Positions 1 through 11,274 of a stretch of DNA of 64,000 bases are shown one piece after another (position 1 is the first letter of the stretch; each line of letters starts with the position of its first letter). Both the position numbers and the translations under genes were made by a program. This stretch comes from Dictyophora rubrovolvata (lineage: Eukaryota; Basidiomycota; Agaricomycetes; Phallales; Phallaceae). Location of the stretch: positions 868,001 to 932,000 of the forward strand of contig CP114124.1 in the NCBI GenBank assembly GCA_029959195.1, written 5' to 3'. The notes beneath the pieces were generated by a model. The model saw only the letters and a list, made by a program, of their open reading frames with translations, ran no database searches and was not told the origin of the DNA.

Positions 1-250
1 CAGCATTTCTTTGGAATCACTGGTTGATAAGGGGGGAGATTGTGATGTCCCCGAGCGCGATTGTGTGGGATAATACCGATAACTTAACGATGGGTCGAGG
101 ACAATAGCAATTTTAAGTGACAGCAACGTTAAGCAAACTGATTGTTGTGATGTTATATTAGAAAGAAGCATCGCTGCGAGATCAGCCAATATGGAAGGCG
201 GGTGCTATAAGACTAAGATGAGTCAAATGAACTCGCCTCAACGATTAAAA
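1..250 (+). mobile_element. Possible 3' end of an LTR retroelement
   Basis: A purine run (about 29-39) is followed directly by TGTGATGTCC at 41, which is how a polypurine tract sits against the start of a 3' LTR in Ty3-type elements. No partner LTR, coding region or target duplication can be seen because the window begins here, and the LTR's right end is not clear. It is treated as a fossil fragment. It could be chance purine-rich sequence. Confidence 0.35.
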
Positions 251-785
251 TAGCTAACCAGGATGTATGAAACCAAAAAACCTAAAAAGGATTCATCTGA
301 AAGGGGTGCGATCCATAGGGGGGAATCAGTCAAATTGACAAGGGCGCGAAAAGCATCATGAGCGATAGCCTGAATGCCCAACCAATTATTCCATCTCAGT
401 AACAATACGACAAAGAATAACGTGCCAGCTGATCGCGACATAGTAATTTCAAATCCCTGCACAGTTCCGAATCTTTAAGTCCATTTTTCAAGTTCCCGCT
501 TTTGAAAAAAATATTCCGATGAGGTGAACCGACAGGTGTTTGACCCAGCAAATTTTCCAGAGCAATCTGTCTCACATTTGGATTTTTATCATGAAGGAAT
601 TGAAACAGCTAAAAACCAATTGCGAAACATGATATCAGTTGTCGAATAAGCAATCGGGACGTAGGACATTACCTCTTGCAATTGAGCGTCCATCTGATTG
701 AGTGTGATTACGTAACGTGAGCTGGTGTGACGTCGCGTTGACCGAGAACGATCAAAGCGTTTGGAGGTCGAAAGCCACTTGCTGA
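251..785. other. Region upstream of SPT20, no gene seen
   Basis: About 530 bp with no convincing coding region. Short open frames on the minus strand have no recognisable family features. It should contain the SPT20 promoter and 5' leader; no clear TATA box was seen. Confidence 0.5.
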
Positions 786-3475
786 ATGGCTCTTGTTTAC
801 AACCAGCCCGGATTCGCTCAGAGGCTACTAGAGAAGTACAAAAAGTCACCGCCGTCCTTTTCCATTGACTACTACGACGACCATTGGTTGCTGAACAAGG
901 CTCCGACCAAGTTCCTGTACACCCAACCGTTCTCGGTAAGTTTCTGCTATTTAAAGTACCTATTTGACTGATGCATTTGCATAGTCGTTATTGGATGATG
1001 TGAATTCATTGAGAATACCCGTGGATTTTATAGAACTATTCGATGCTGCCAATGTCTCGTACTATGAAGGTTTGGAATGCCCTTGACCACAATAGCGCCG
1101 ATCTCTGACGCTTTGTAGGCTGTATGATTGTGGAAAACATTGACCATAGGAAACCCCGAACACACCATCAACAGTCATCTAACAAAGAACCGGAGTCCGT
1201 TCGAGTTGTGCTGCATCCCAGTCCCGAGACCCTATATGCCGATATTTGTTTGCTGAACGCCAAATACGGGAATACCTGGACAGATATAGAGGCCCTAGAT
1301 ATAGAATCTAAGATTTTAGTACGGCCGTCATTTTTGGCCTCTTTGTTTTTTTCCTCACAAATCATTTGTAGAACGCCGTTACCCCGCCACTTCACTTAAA
1401 TCCCGATCCAAACCACACTCGGATCGTTAATTCGGTTATCCAAGCGACTACCTTACCAGAAACTGTATTGCAGAAGCGGAAACTAAGCCACGACTCGGAA
1501 GAAAACGAGAGCGAAAAAGCCAAGCGTGCAAAGCTTTGGAGCCAGTATATGCATCCCCGGCATGGGAAATCATCTATATCGTAAGTTATCATCCCTCGTT
1601 TCTAGGGATAGGTGATTTTATTTCATTTACAGACAAAAGCGATCTTTGTTTGATATCCTTGGCGAAATTACTACCAAAGATCAGAAAGGCGTTTATACTC
1701 TCAAATACAAGCCTGTGCGACCGCCGAAAAAGGATCTTGCTGCTGCTACGCAACCTATCTCTTCTGCGGCGACTCCAGCACAAACGACAGCACCAGCCGC
1801 GCCCGTACCGGTCGCAATCACCTCAGTCATCCCTTCTCTTCCTCTTCCGGCTCAAGACGAATCCAAGTCGAAACAAGCGGCAAGCATAGCTAAACATGCT
1901 ACCGAAGTACCAGTCATGGTCAATGGGAATAAACACAAGTCGATTATCGCTCAACCGATGGCAGCGGGCTCTCCGCACGTTCCATCTCCAGTTGTCGATC
2001 AGCCTAGAACAAATGTACCCCCGCCTGTTATTCGTACACCTGTTGCTGCTGGAGCTATGCTTGCCAATTCTCCTACTCCCGTTCCTCAGCCTCCTCAACA
2101 TATACCTCCTCCTCAATTACCAGCGTCAAGCCCGCGGCCTCCTCATCCTCCTATTGATCTACCCTCGCTACCCAATAGACCTACTCCGCCGATCTCTGCT
2201 GCTTCTTCACCCGTTAAGCCAGAGGAACACCACCTTCCAGTTCCAGCACAAGGAGTTCAAGCACATGCCCAGCCACCGGCAATAGTTCCACCAGTCCCAG
2301 CAGTAAGTGAATTTAAATTCAAAAGTGTACTGTGTATTTATATATATTATGTTCTCCGTTAGAATGTGTCTGCGCAATGGCAATACTTCGCTGCCCAGAA
2401 TCATGCACAATTGCAACACCCCTTACCTCAACAACAACCTGTGCATCCACAAATGCAGGTTAAGCCTCAACAACTGCAACCCCAGCTTCCTGCATCATCT
2501 CCACGTCCACCACAAATATCACCCCGGGTACAACCCCAGCCTCAACTTCCGTCGGCAGCCCAGGCGTCGCCACAACCAGACTCTCAGCCTCAACGGGCAC
2601 CGTCACAGCAGCAATCTCCATCTCCATCATCGCAAGCTCAAGTACAACCCAAACCACAGTTACCGCTACAGGCGCAGAAGAAACAACCTCCGCCACAACC
2701 TCCGCAAGCAGTTGCGCATGCGCCCCAAGGACAGATGCATGGGTTTGCTAACCGTGCCGCTTATCCCCAGAACATGTACAAAGCGCCCGGTGTCGTACCG
2801 CAGTACCCAAATATGGCTGCTCAGAGGTCGAGTCCCCTTGCACATCCACCACAGCAAAATATATCGCACGCGCAAACTCCACATCTTGCTGCAGCTCAGC
2901 AACAACAAGTGCAACAGGCAGCTGCTGCTGGCGCACAGATGCAGTCGCATGCAATGCCTATGAACCAGTGGACTTTACAGCAGCAGCAGCAAGCTCGTTA
3001 TTTACAGAGTCAGCAAGCTGCTGCTGCTGCTGGGCATCATCCACAGGTTATGCCTCAGCATGGACATGCTATCGGACAGCAACACCATGCTCAACAAGCA
3101 AACATGGCCCGACCCAGTCAAGGGCACGATCCTTCTCAGCAAGCAATGATGCATGCGCAAATGCAATATAATCCGATGTATTCGCACCAGATGCATCCGA
3201 ATATGCTAAATGGCATGCGAATGCCTCCGAATGCGGTGGCTCAAGCCTCGAATGCTCAATATATGGCGTATTGGCGAGCCGCTCAAGGGGCGGGACGCGG
3301 AGGTGCTCCGGTGGGAACGATGCCTGTGAATGCCCAATACCAACTACTCGCCGCCATGCGGGCTCAGCAGCAACAGCAACAACAACAGCAGCAGCAGCAG
3401 CAGCAGCAACAACAACAACAGCAGCAACAGCAACAGCAACAGCAAGCCCAAGTCCCTCAGGGAACACAGCGTTGA
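786..3475 (+). CDS. SPT20: SAGA complex subunit Spt20
   Basis: Spt20 is a structural subunit of the SAGA transcription coactivator in the nucleus. The first exon (786-935, 50 codons) begins MALVYNQPGFAQRLLEKYKK and continues with LLNKAPTKFLYTQPFS, typical of the fungal Spt20 N-terminus. After introns come the conserved stretches DFIELFDAANVSYYEG and CMIVENIDHRKP (near 1124) and RVVLHPSPETLYADI. A segment with KRKLSHDSEE and KRAKLWSQYMHPRHGKSS (about 1470-1580) looks like a nuclear localisation signal. The rest (1646-3475, at least two large exons) is low-complexity and rich in Pro, Gln, Ala and His, ending in a long polyglutamine tract before the TGA at 3473. At least four introns begin GT and end AG. 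The family call rests on the first 200 residues; exon borders in the middle are estimates. Confidence 0.85.
3364..3444 (+). repeat. CAG/CAA trinucleotide repeat (polyglutamine)
   Basis: An almost uninterrupted run of CAG and CAA codons encodes about 27 glutamines near the C-terminus of Spt20. Mixing of CAG and CAA is known to slow repeat slippage. The length is likely to vary between strains (inference). Confidence 0.95.
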
Positions 3476-3703
3476 TAGCCTTTTCCTTTCTTCTTTTTCT
3501 TTATTTTTGTCGGTTACCCTTGTATCGAATGTCGGTTATCTATTGGATGTAGAATATATAATTGGATTCCATATCACTATTCTCATCATTAGAAACGGGC
3601 GTCCGTTGCCGAAGACTTACGACTACAGTCAGGTGTGCAACTCTGAGGCAAACAGAGACAACGGCGGATACCGAACCTGTGAGACTTTGAGTGATTTTGT
3701 TCA

Positions 3704-6181
3704 ATGCCTGCCGATGAGGCCTTGAGAGGTCTAGCCGATGAGAATTCGAATGATCATCCGGTGCGAGGGCGAAAAAAGCAAACAATCGATTCTTTGCTAA
3801 CGAATGTCATGAAACTTCCGACTTCAATAACTACTCGTAAAGTCGACGACTTGAAACTATTGCTGCGCGAGGATGATACTAGGCCCAAACCGAGGCTAAG
3901 GTTGGAACTGAGACCACTGATCCTCTCCCTCTTCATATCCGTCGTTATCTCTTTTGGAAGCTTCCAGTCATGGACATGGACACACTGTAAACAGCCTTCA
4001 CAACAGAAGGATTACGATGTCGACTGGACGTCGTTACCGCCTGGGACAATTAAATGGTGGCCATGCGACCTTCAAGGCGACTTGGAAGGATCTGAATGTG
4101 GATTTATTATGCAAGTTGCTCCAGTATATCGCGTTTCTCCTGCTTCACTTTAGACGCCTTTAGCACACCTCTCGACTACTTCAATTCCAGCGCGGGAGTA
4201 GCCAAAGTCGCCTTGGGACGTTACAGAGCGACCAAATACCCTCGAAAGGGGTCTATCTTAATTAACCCAGGTCATTGTTTATTTTGTCTATTGACTCATA
4301 TATCCTTCTAATATGCCGATAAAGGCGGACCAGGAGGTTCCGGAAAGGCATGGGTGACTCAAATGGGGACAGCCTTTCAAGCCTTCATGGGCGAGAACTA
4401 CGACATTGTTGGTTTCGATCCTCGTGGTATTGGACTAACCGAGTACCTTTTCTACTTCAAACCTTTATTCATTGTTTAATCTCTTTCCCCAGACCTACTG
4501 TGCGCTGTTTTCGTCCTCAAGATGTCTCCCCCTTTGGCATAAACAGCGTTCTCCAAACAGGGTTCGACATTTTACCCAATATTTCTGATCCTAGGGCGCG
4601 CGATCATTTGATTGTTCAACAAAGACGAGCTCTTGCGTTTTATAAGACGGCCATGGAAGTTTGTAAATCCACGATGGGAGATACGTTGCGATATATGGGC
4701 ACTAGTACTATTGCTCGGGATGTTGATTTCATCACCACTGTTCTCGAAGGCCATGATGCTTTAATGTACGTGTCAAGGTGTTTCATAATATCGGATTATT
4801 TTTACACGTATTCAACAGTAATTTCTGGGGAATCAGTTATGGTTCTATTCTCGGGAGCTACATTGTTAATATGTGGGTTCAAGAGATTGAAACGCGGGAA
4901 TAAGTTTTAATATCCTTCTGTTCAGGTTTCCCGACCGTGTAGGTCGCGTAGTGATTGATGGCATAGCTCACTCTGGAAATTGGGCTTGTGAGTGCGTCTC
5001 GTATTTCAAAAGCTGTCATGCAAAAACCTTTTTCAGCTACACCGAGTTATAAATCCTATGGGCAGTGGCTTACGAATACCGAGGCAACTTATGATCTATT
5101 CCTTTCGGAATGTTCGAAAGTGCGTCCTTCTCGGTGAATAGCTTACTTTTACTGATGCTAATGTACAGTCGCACTGTGCTTTGGCAAAGCATGTTAATGA
5201 AGACCCCAGTCTGATCAAAACTCGTATCGCCGATTTCTTGGGGACGCTCTATTTTGAGCCTATGCCTGTACCAAATGCCGTTTTGCCCGGCTTGTTGACG
5301 CAGGGGATGTTGAGCAGTGAGTTGTCGCTCTCTAGATACTCTCACAAAAAAATCGATTTAATGTGTACCTTTAGAAGCATTTTTTTTAGCATTTCAAAAT
5401 CCATTAATATGGCCAGATTTTGCCAATTATCTACACGAAGCCATGAACGGCAACGCAACAATCCTCACTAATCAGAATCGCTTCGGTCATTTTGGGCATA
5501 ATTTATTCAGCAACGCAGTATCCTGCAATGATGTTGCAGCATTCGCACCTCCAACAGCCGAAGAACTGGTTGATGGGGGACTTGCCGTTTTGAAAAATGT
5601 TTCTCGCTTTGCCTTCGTCCTTGCATTTGCCGAACCTGAAACGGCGGGGTGTCAGTATTGGCCTGTTACCCCGCCAGAGAGATTCCAAGGCCCTTGGAAC
5701 CAGACCCTTCGCAATCCTATTCTTGTCATAAGCAACAAGGTAAGAAATGACTTTTCCTTGTCATCAATCGAGAGTTGACTTTTCTCGCTCCCAGCTGGAT
5801 CCTATAACTCCATTGGACAGCGGCCTATGGATACGAAACCAACTAAAAGAATCAGCCAGGATAATAATCCGCGATGGGCCCGGAGTTAGTAGTAGTCATT
5901 ATTTTTTTCACAGTTAACAATATTGATATTTCATTCTAACAGCACACAACCATCACTTTGCCTTCCATATGCAGTGGAAAGGCAACTCGCAATTATTTCT
6001 TACATGGCGTCCTTCCACCAGATGAGCACCCTTGTCCTGTCGATGCCCCCATTTACCCCTCTGAAGAGCCTCCAAAATCATTACCCAAAGATGATGAATA
6101 CATGTTAGCCAAGCTTCATGAACTGAGCGAATTTTATAATCGCTTCTTTCGTTGGCCGGTTGACCCTTCATGGCGAATTTA
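3704..6181 (+). CDS. TAP-like alpha/beta hydrolase, membrane-anchored
   Basis: Related to tripeptidyl-aminopeptidase-like serine hydrolases (alpha/beta fold with a C-terminal TAP domain). The N-terminus is cytosolic and basic (RGRKKQTIDSLL), followed by one hydrophobic segment (LILSLFISVVISFGSF, residues about 70-90), which suggests a type II membrane protein rather than a secreted one. Next come TPLDYFNSSAGVAKVALGRY, the oxyanion region INPGGPGGSGKAW across an intron near 4270-4325, and YDIVGFDPRGIG. The nucleophile elbow is GISYGS (about 4828-4845), the catalytic Asp lies in LDPITPLDSG (about 5798) and the His in GPG|HTTITLPS (codon 5943-5945), where the bar marks an intron. The C-terminal LPSICSGKATRNYF is typical of the TAP domain. 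About nine exons with 45-60 bp introns. The triad looks complete; the substrate is unknown. Confidence 0.8.
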
Positions 6182-6699
6182 ACTAATGAGCAGGTTGTAT
6201 ATTACGGAAAGAACCTCTTCCTATGTTCTTTTGTTAAAAAAAAAAAACAACTTTTCTCTTGATTTTTGCTTGAAATTACATTGGCCGCTTCCAGGAATTC
6301 TTTGACTGTTGTTATACACACCCGACGGCGTACAATTATTCAACCATTTCCCTTTTATTCCAGCACTGTGTTCCATGTTTACATCCAACCCAATCATTAT
6401 CGACTGATATTTCACAACACTACTCATCATACCACTCAAAACCCAAAACCAAAGCCGCAGACGAACGGTATCAATTCTTTTTTTTAGTAGAGCTTAAGAT
6501 TTGCAGGTTTCTACAAATCGAGCTATTATTTACAAGGCCGATGGTCTTACGTGTAAACATAGAGACATACATATTTATATGCATAGAGAGAAGAAGAGAT
6601 ATCATGCATTTAGGCAACGACGTGGATTCTGGTTCACCGAGAATAAATGCGTTATGCATACGCACACCCTTACGAACGGTATCATACACGAAGGCAAAA
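6182..6699. other. Convergent intergenic region
   Basis: The 3' ends of the TAP-like gene (+) and DBP9 (-) face each other across about 520 bp of AT-rich DNA with short A and T runs. No further gene or RNA was recognised. Confidence 0.6.
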
Positions 6700-9026
6700 C
6701 TACCTTGCCCCTTTTAAAGGGTCTTTTTTTCGTCTGCCCAAACTCGACTTTCCCCCTCTTCCCCTTCCCCTTCCCCTTCCCCTTCCCCTATGATTGCCAG
6801 TTTTCTTGAACGGAATGAATCCTATTTCTTCAGTTTCATTCGTTTTGTCAGCTCTTTCGCTAGCCTGAGGTACGGTCCCTTGTTTCATGTATTTAGGTAT
6901 GAATTTTAGGTGCGGCTGAATTCTAGTAGGATGAAGAGGTTTGTCGTGTCTGAGGTAATCCATAGTCCGGGGATTATCCTCAAAATAAACCTGAGAATAT
7001 GTCAGTCAACTAATCGTCCCGGGCGAATAACGAGACAAAGAATGAAATTACCTTTAATTTATCCGAATTCAGCATTTCGGTAGTAATCTCCTTAACTCGA
7101 GCTTCACCGATCGCACGTTTAGTTACACTTCTAAGCGCATCCTCCATCCGATACCGAAACGCTTCGACTTGTTTCTGATCAAAGGCCCACTCTTTAATCT
7201 CATGTCCTTTTTCCTTTTGCTTCCGAGATATGCGAGCAAAAATCTTTTCGTCTTTTTTCGTGCTTTCTAGGCAACCAACCACTTTTTCTTTTCCCCATTC
7301 ATCTTCGGGTACAACAAAAGATATCGCTATGCCCGACTTTCCGGCTCGTGCCGTACGACCTACTCTATGCACGTATGCGCGAGAGCTAGAAGGCAGATCA
7401 AAATTGAAGACGCATGAAACGGAAACAAAGTCAATCCCTCGAGATACGCCGTATTCACTATCTGATTTATGACCGCGCTTAGTTTTGGTCTTCTTACGTG
7501 AAGGGGGTGGTGTCGGCTCGCGTTTCCGTTTCTTACTCGTAGAGGCAGAATCCTCCGGCTTAGCATCTTCCATTTTTGGATCAGTTGATGCTACAAAAAA
7601 TTAGATAGAATCTTCAAAAAAAGAAAATTACTCACTAGTCGGAGCAGATTCTACAACCTCGTTAGGTTCTTCTTCATCTGAATCTACTTCTCCACGTGCA
7701 GCACTTTCATCAGTAGCTATGATATAATCATACACGCCCTTGTTGAATTCCTGAACAATATGATATCTGCAAAACCTATGAGATAGCCTCATCTTGTAAT
7801 ATAATATCGCTTACCGTGAATTTAGAGGCAACTCCGCATTCAAAACACAACTTTTTATGGAAAATTGCTCCAAGAATAGTTTTAGGCGGTAACACCGCTC
7901 GACGTTGTTAACAAATAATATGCATTTTCCTTTCACGAGCCTTAATTTCAGAATAACGTATGTGAGGAGGAACTTGTCAACTTCGGAGCAACTGATTTTT
8001 TTCATAAAAATAAATAAATAAATAAATACTAAAAATTATAATTTGCACTCACTGAATTGAATATTGACTAAGCAGGACAGCTGAGTCTTCATCCTCTTCC
8101 AATCGCAAGATTACCTGGAAAATTGTCCACTGAATAAATTCGAATAAAGTGTTCCACATCATTATAGGCTTACAGGATTTCGCAAAACAAGTCCTTTCAG
8201 GGTTTCCACGTCCTTAGTCATAGTGGCGCTCATAAGGAAGGATTGAAACACCTTCGGCAGGTATTTTCCGTTCAGTATTTTCCGAACATCTTCATCATGA
8301 CCGTATGACAAGATTAAATCTGCCTCATCAATAACCAAAGATTCTAACGCGACCAGTGAAAGTGTCTGTAAATCTCGGGGTGAAGCCGACGCTTTACTAA
8401 ATGATCCAAGAAAAATACCTCTGATTGAAGAACTGCCAGTGCTCTCGTTGGGGTAGCTATAACAATGTCAGGTTGATCCGATAGCAAGATACTATATATA
8501 AAGTGTTTCATAAATCAGTCAGATAGAGTGTACGAGCTGGTAAGAAGAAAAAAATGACACCGCACTTTTGCAATTGTGAGGTCCCTCCAGACGCAACATT
8601 GACAACAGTAATTTCATTCTCAAAGTACTTCAGAAGCAGATTCAGATGACCAGTGACTTGCTCCGCCAATTCGCGGGTGGGAACCAATATCAACGCTCTT
8701 GTTTGTTGTATTGAGTTTGCGAGACCAGGTGCCTAGATTTACTTCGTCACGACGAGAACAACAATGAAAGAAAGAAAAAACCACAATAAACATACTAGTT
8801 TTGAACTTGCAATCTTTTGAATAATAGGCATGCAATACGCTGCCGTTTTTCCACTTCCCGTTCTCGCTCTTGCCAGTATGTCTTTGCCATCCAACGCAAG
8901 AGGAATGGCCTTTGTTTGGATGAGAGTCGGACGAGCAAAACCCAAATCTGCCAATGCGCGCAATATACGTGCATCAAGAATGTTTGAGAAGGATGAGAAT
9001 GTTAATTTCTCTTCCACCAAGCTCAT
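6700..9026 (-). CDS. DBP9: ATP-dependent RNA helicase Dbp9 (DDX56 family)
   Basis: DEAD-box helicase acting in the nucleolus on 60S pre-ribosomes. The start [13 protein letters not shown] is followed by the Q motif ([15 protein letters not shown]), motif I ARTGSGKT, motif Ia PTRELAEQV, motif Ib TPTRAL, motif II DEAD (near 8310), motif III SAT (near 8230), motif [16 protein letters not shown], motif V SRGIDF and motif [13 protein letters not shown] charged insertion (acidic EEEPNEV, then [20 protein letters not shown]) lies between motifs IV and V, as is characteristic of Dbp9. The C-terminal exon has the diagnostic [18 protein letters not shown], then an RG-repeat tail and the basic end [12 protein letters not shown]. 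About ten exons. It shares a 119-bp divergent promoter with COQ6. Confidence 0.9.
6752..6789 (-). repeat. CCCCTT hexanucleotide microsatellite inside DBP9
   Basis: About six units of a hexanucleotide. Read on the minus strand each unit (AGGGGA) encodes Arg-Gly, giving an RG repeat in the Dbp9 tail. Because the unit is six bases, gain or loss of whole units keeps the reading frame. Confidence 0.9.
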
Positions 9027-9145
9027 CTTTGGGCCTGAGGTTGAAATTTGAAAACGTTCAGTGGTTGTCGGTAACTTCGAGTGCCAAGTTTTTAAGGTCA
9101 GACAGACTGGTGGTCACTCTCCCATATTTGCTTCCGCCAGAACTT
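9027..9145. promoter_or_regulatory. Divergent DBP9/COQ6 promoter
   Basis: Only 119 bp separate the start codons of DBP9 (-) and COQ6 (+), so both promoters must overlap here or extend into each other's leaders. No TATA box is evident. Confidence 0.55.
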
Positions 9146-11177
9146 ATGCACAAAGCTACACTTCGTTTAGTTGGTGGACATGGCTTTACACGAATTATAA
9201 ACTCCTGCAGCAAGACGTTACCGAGAATAAATTACTTCTCTACTCATGGAGACAATTTCGAATCTGTGGACATTGCAATTGTAGGAGGTGGACCGGCAGG
9301 ACTGGCTCTTGCTTGTGCGCTGTGTACGCAATCAATCACAACTCGCATTGACCTCGATACAGATGCTGATATAACTCATGCTTTTTTTTTTGAAGCATCT
9401 TCGAAACATGTTAGTGAGTCGCTGAGAATTGCTTTAATCGAAAGCAGCGACCTTTCGCGCGTTCGGACGTGGCAAAGTAACGGAGATAATTATTCGAACC
9501 GGGTCAGCTCAATTACGGGAGCATCTCAACAGTTTCTTGAAGGTTCGCTTCAGAGTCTTGGAGCATGAATTGACCATCTGATATCCGGCATAGATATTGA
9601 AGTATGGGATAAGGTCGAGCTGGAGCGTACAACGCCCATTGAGGAGATGCAAGTAAGTTCAAATGCCCTTGCGTTTTGATTGTTAAAGTAACAACTTCTT
9701 TTTTTTTCTTAAAAAAAGGTATGGGATGGGATATCCGACGCGAGAATAGTTTTTAATGCGGATGAGTTAACATCTTCGACTGCACAACCAATTTCCGAAA
9801 TGGCTCGACTAACGGAGAATTTGAATCTTCAACGTGCTCTTCTCCAACATCTCGATGATTTCCCCCATATTATTATGCTCGATAAAACAAAAGTCGAAGC
9901 AATAAATCGGACGGAGCACGGTTGGCCCGTTTTGAGTTTAGCGGATGGTAAAAACATTGAAACAAGGCTGCTCGTAAGTAATTTCTAACTCTAAATTCTC
10001 TCACCTCCGAATTAAACTATCCCATTAATGTGGTTTTCCAGGTTGGGGCTGATGGGTTCGGCTCCCCCGTACGGTCATTTGCTAAAATTCCCTCATTTGG
10101 GTGGTCGTACGACACTCAAGCCATCGTCGCCACTTTATCGCACATCCCCAGGACTTTGACAGAATACCAAAATGCAAATACAACTGCGTATCAGAGATTT
10201 TTAAAAACTGGACCTATCGCCTTTCTCCCCTTGTCTTCTACAGCATCATCCTTAGTTTGGTCAACATCGCCATCTATTGCAAAGACCTTGCTACAATCCG
10301 AGCCCGGCGTCCTAGCAGCTATGATTAATGCCGCTTTTCGTCTCCCTCACATCTCTTTGGACTACCTACATGATACAATTCTTGAAAATTATTCTAAGGG
10401 CATGCCGTTATCTGCTGAGACAGTATTGGAAGAAATTAGATGGAGAGAAAAGTCGCATGGAATTGATACTAGCTCGGCGTATTCTTCGTGTCAACTTCCC
10501 AGTGAACTTGTGGGAATTCCGCCGGTTGAAAATGATTTATTACCTCCTTTGGTCCTTTCCATTCAAGATGGGACGGCTGCCTCCTTTCCTGTGCGGTTTA
10601 ATCATGCAGAAGCTTATATCGGCGAGGGAGAAAATTCCCGTACAGCTCTTTTAGGAGATGCGGCGCATACTGTGCATCCTTTGGCAGGCCAAGGTCTTAA
10701 CCTAGGTTTGGCTGATGCACAGGCATTGGCACACTGTATTGAAACAGCAGTTCTGCGAGGTGGCGATATAGGTATTTAAATTTTGCTTTTCTGTGGCGGG
10801 AGTTTTTCTCAAACAGCTGTGCAGGTTCATATACCGCCTTGATGCCATATTTCAAAGAGAGATATTTTGAGAACCACAAGATTATGGCGGTTACGGATAA
10901 ACTGCATAAAATTTATCGCACCGATTTTGCTCCGGTTGTGTGGGCGCGTACGGTCGGCGTTGAAGTTCTACACGAGCTCTCATCACTCAAAACTGCGGTT
11001 ATGCTTTCTGCAGGTGCTCATCCAACAGAAAGACAGGGTCAGAGGGACTTGACAACTTTTAAACTGTTGACTCATGGCGTAGAAATTGCCAGTGGTGGAA
11101 TTGACACTGTCAGGTCGCTGGTGAAGAATATTTGGGGAAGTGCAAATAATTCTATATTTCAAAGCTCCAATAAATGA
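9146..11177 (+). CDS. COQ6: Ubiquinone biosynthesis monooxygenase Coq6 (in-frame TGA)
   Basis: FAD-dependent hydroxylase for C5 ring hydroxylation of the coenzyme Q precursor, on the mitochondrial inner membrane. The start MHKATLRLVGGHGFTRIINS is Arg-rich with few acidic residues, as expected of a mitochondrial presequence; translation could begin at other codons. Next come the Rossmann motif VDIAIVGGGPAGLALACAL, the NRVSSITGAS stretch, the DG motif LLVGADGFGSPVR across an intron, and the second FAD motif LLGDAAHTVHPLAGQGLNLG. The C-terminal exon (10.83-11.18 kb) has the family's helical end. At 9566-9568 the frame reads SLGA-TGA-IDHL where relatives have LGAW: a conserved Trp codon TGG has become TGA, and the frame stays open on both sides. 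Either this allele is broken by one nonsense change, or there is a base error, read-through or RNA editing. The rest looks intact. Confidence 0.87.
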
Positions 11178-11274
11178 GTGTTTATGTTCTGAATTATTTG
11201 TATGGGTTGTAATTTAGATTTAGTTTATATGCATAACTTTTTATATTATTATTTTCTTTCGGGCCATGTGGAAG

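Noticed and set aside
2460-3467. Long minus-strand open frames opposite SPT20
   Set aside because: They are mirror frames of the Gln/Pro/Ala low-complexity coding region and have no independent features.
9556-9594. A 39-bp GT-AG intron that would remove the COQ6 TGA
   Set aside because: It would delete the conserved LGAW-type segment that aligns in frame on both sides of the TGA, so a nonsense change or error is the simpler reading.
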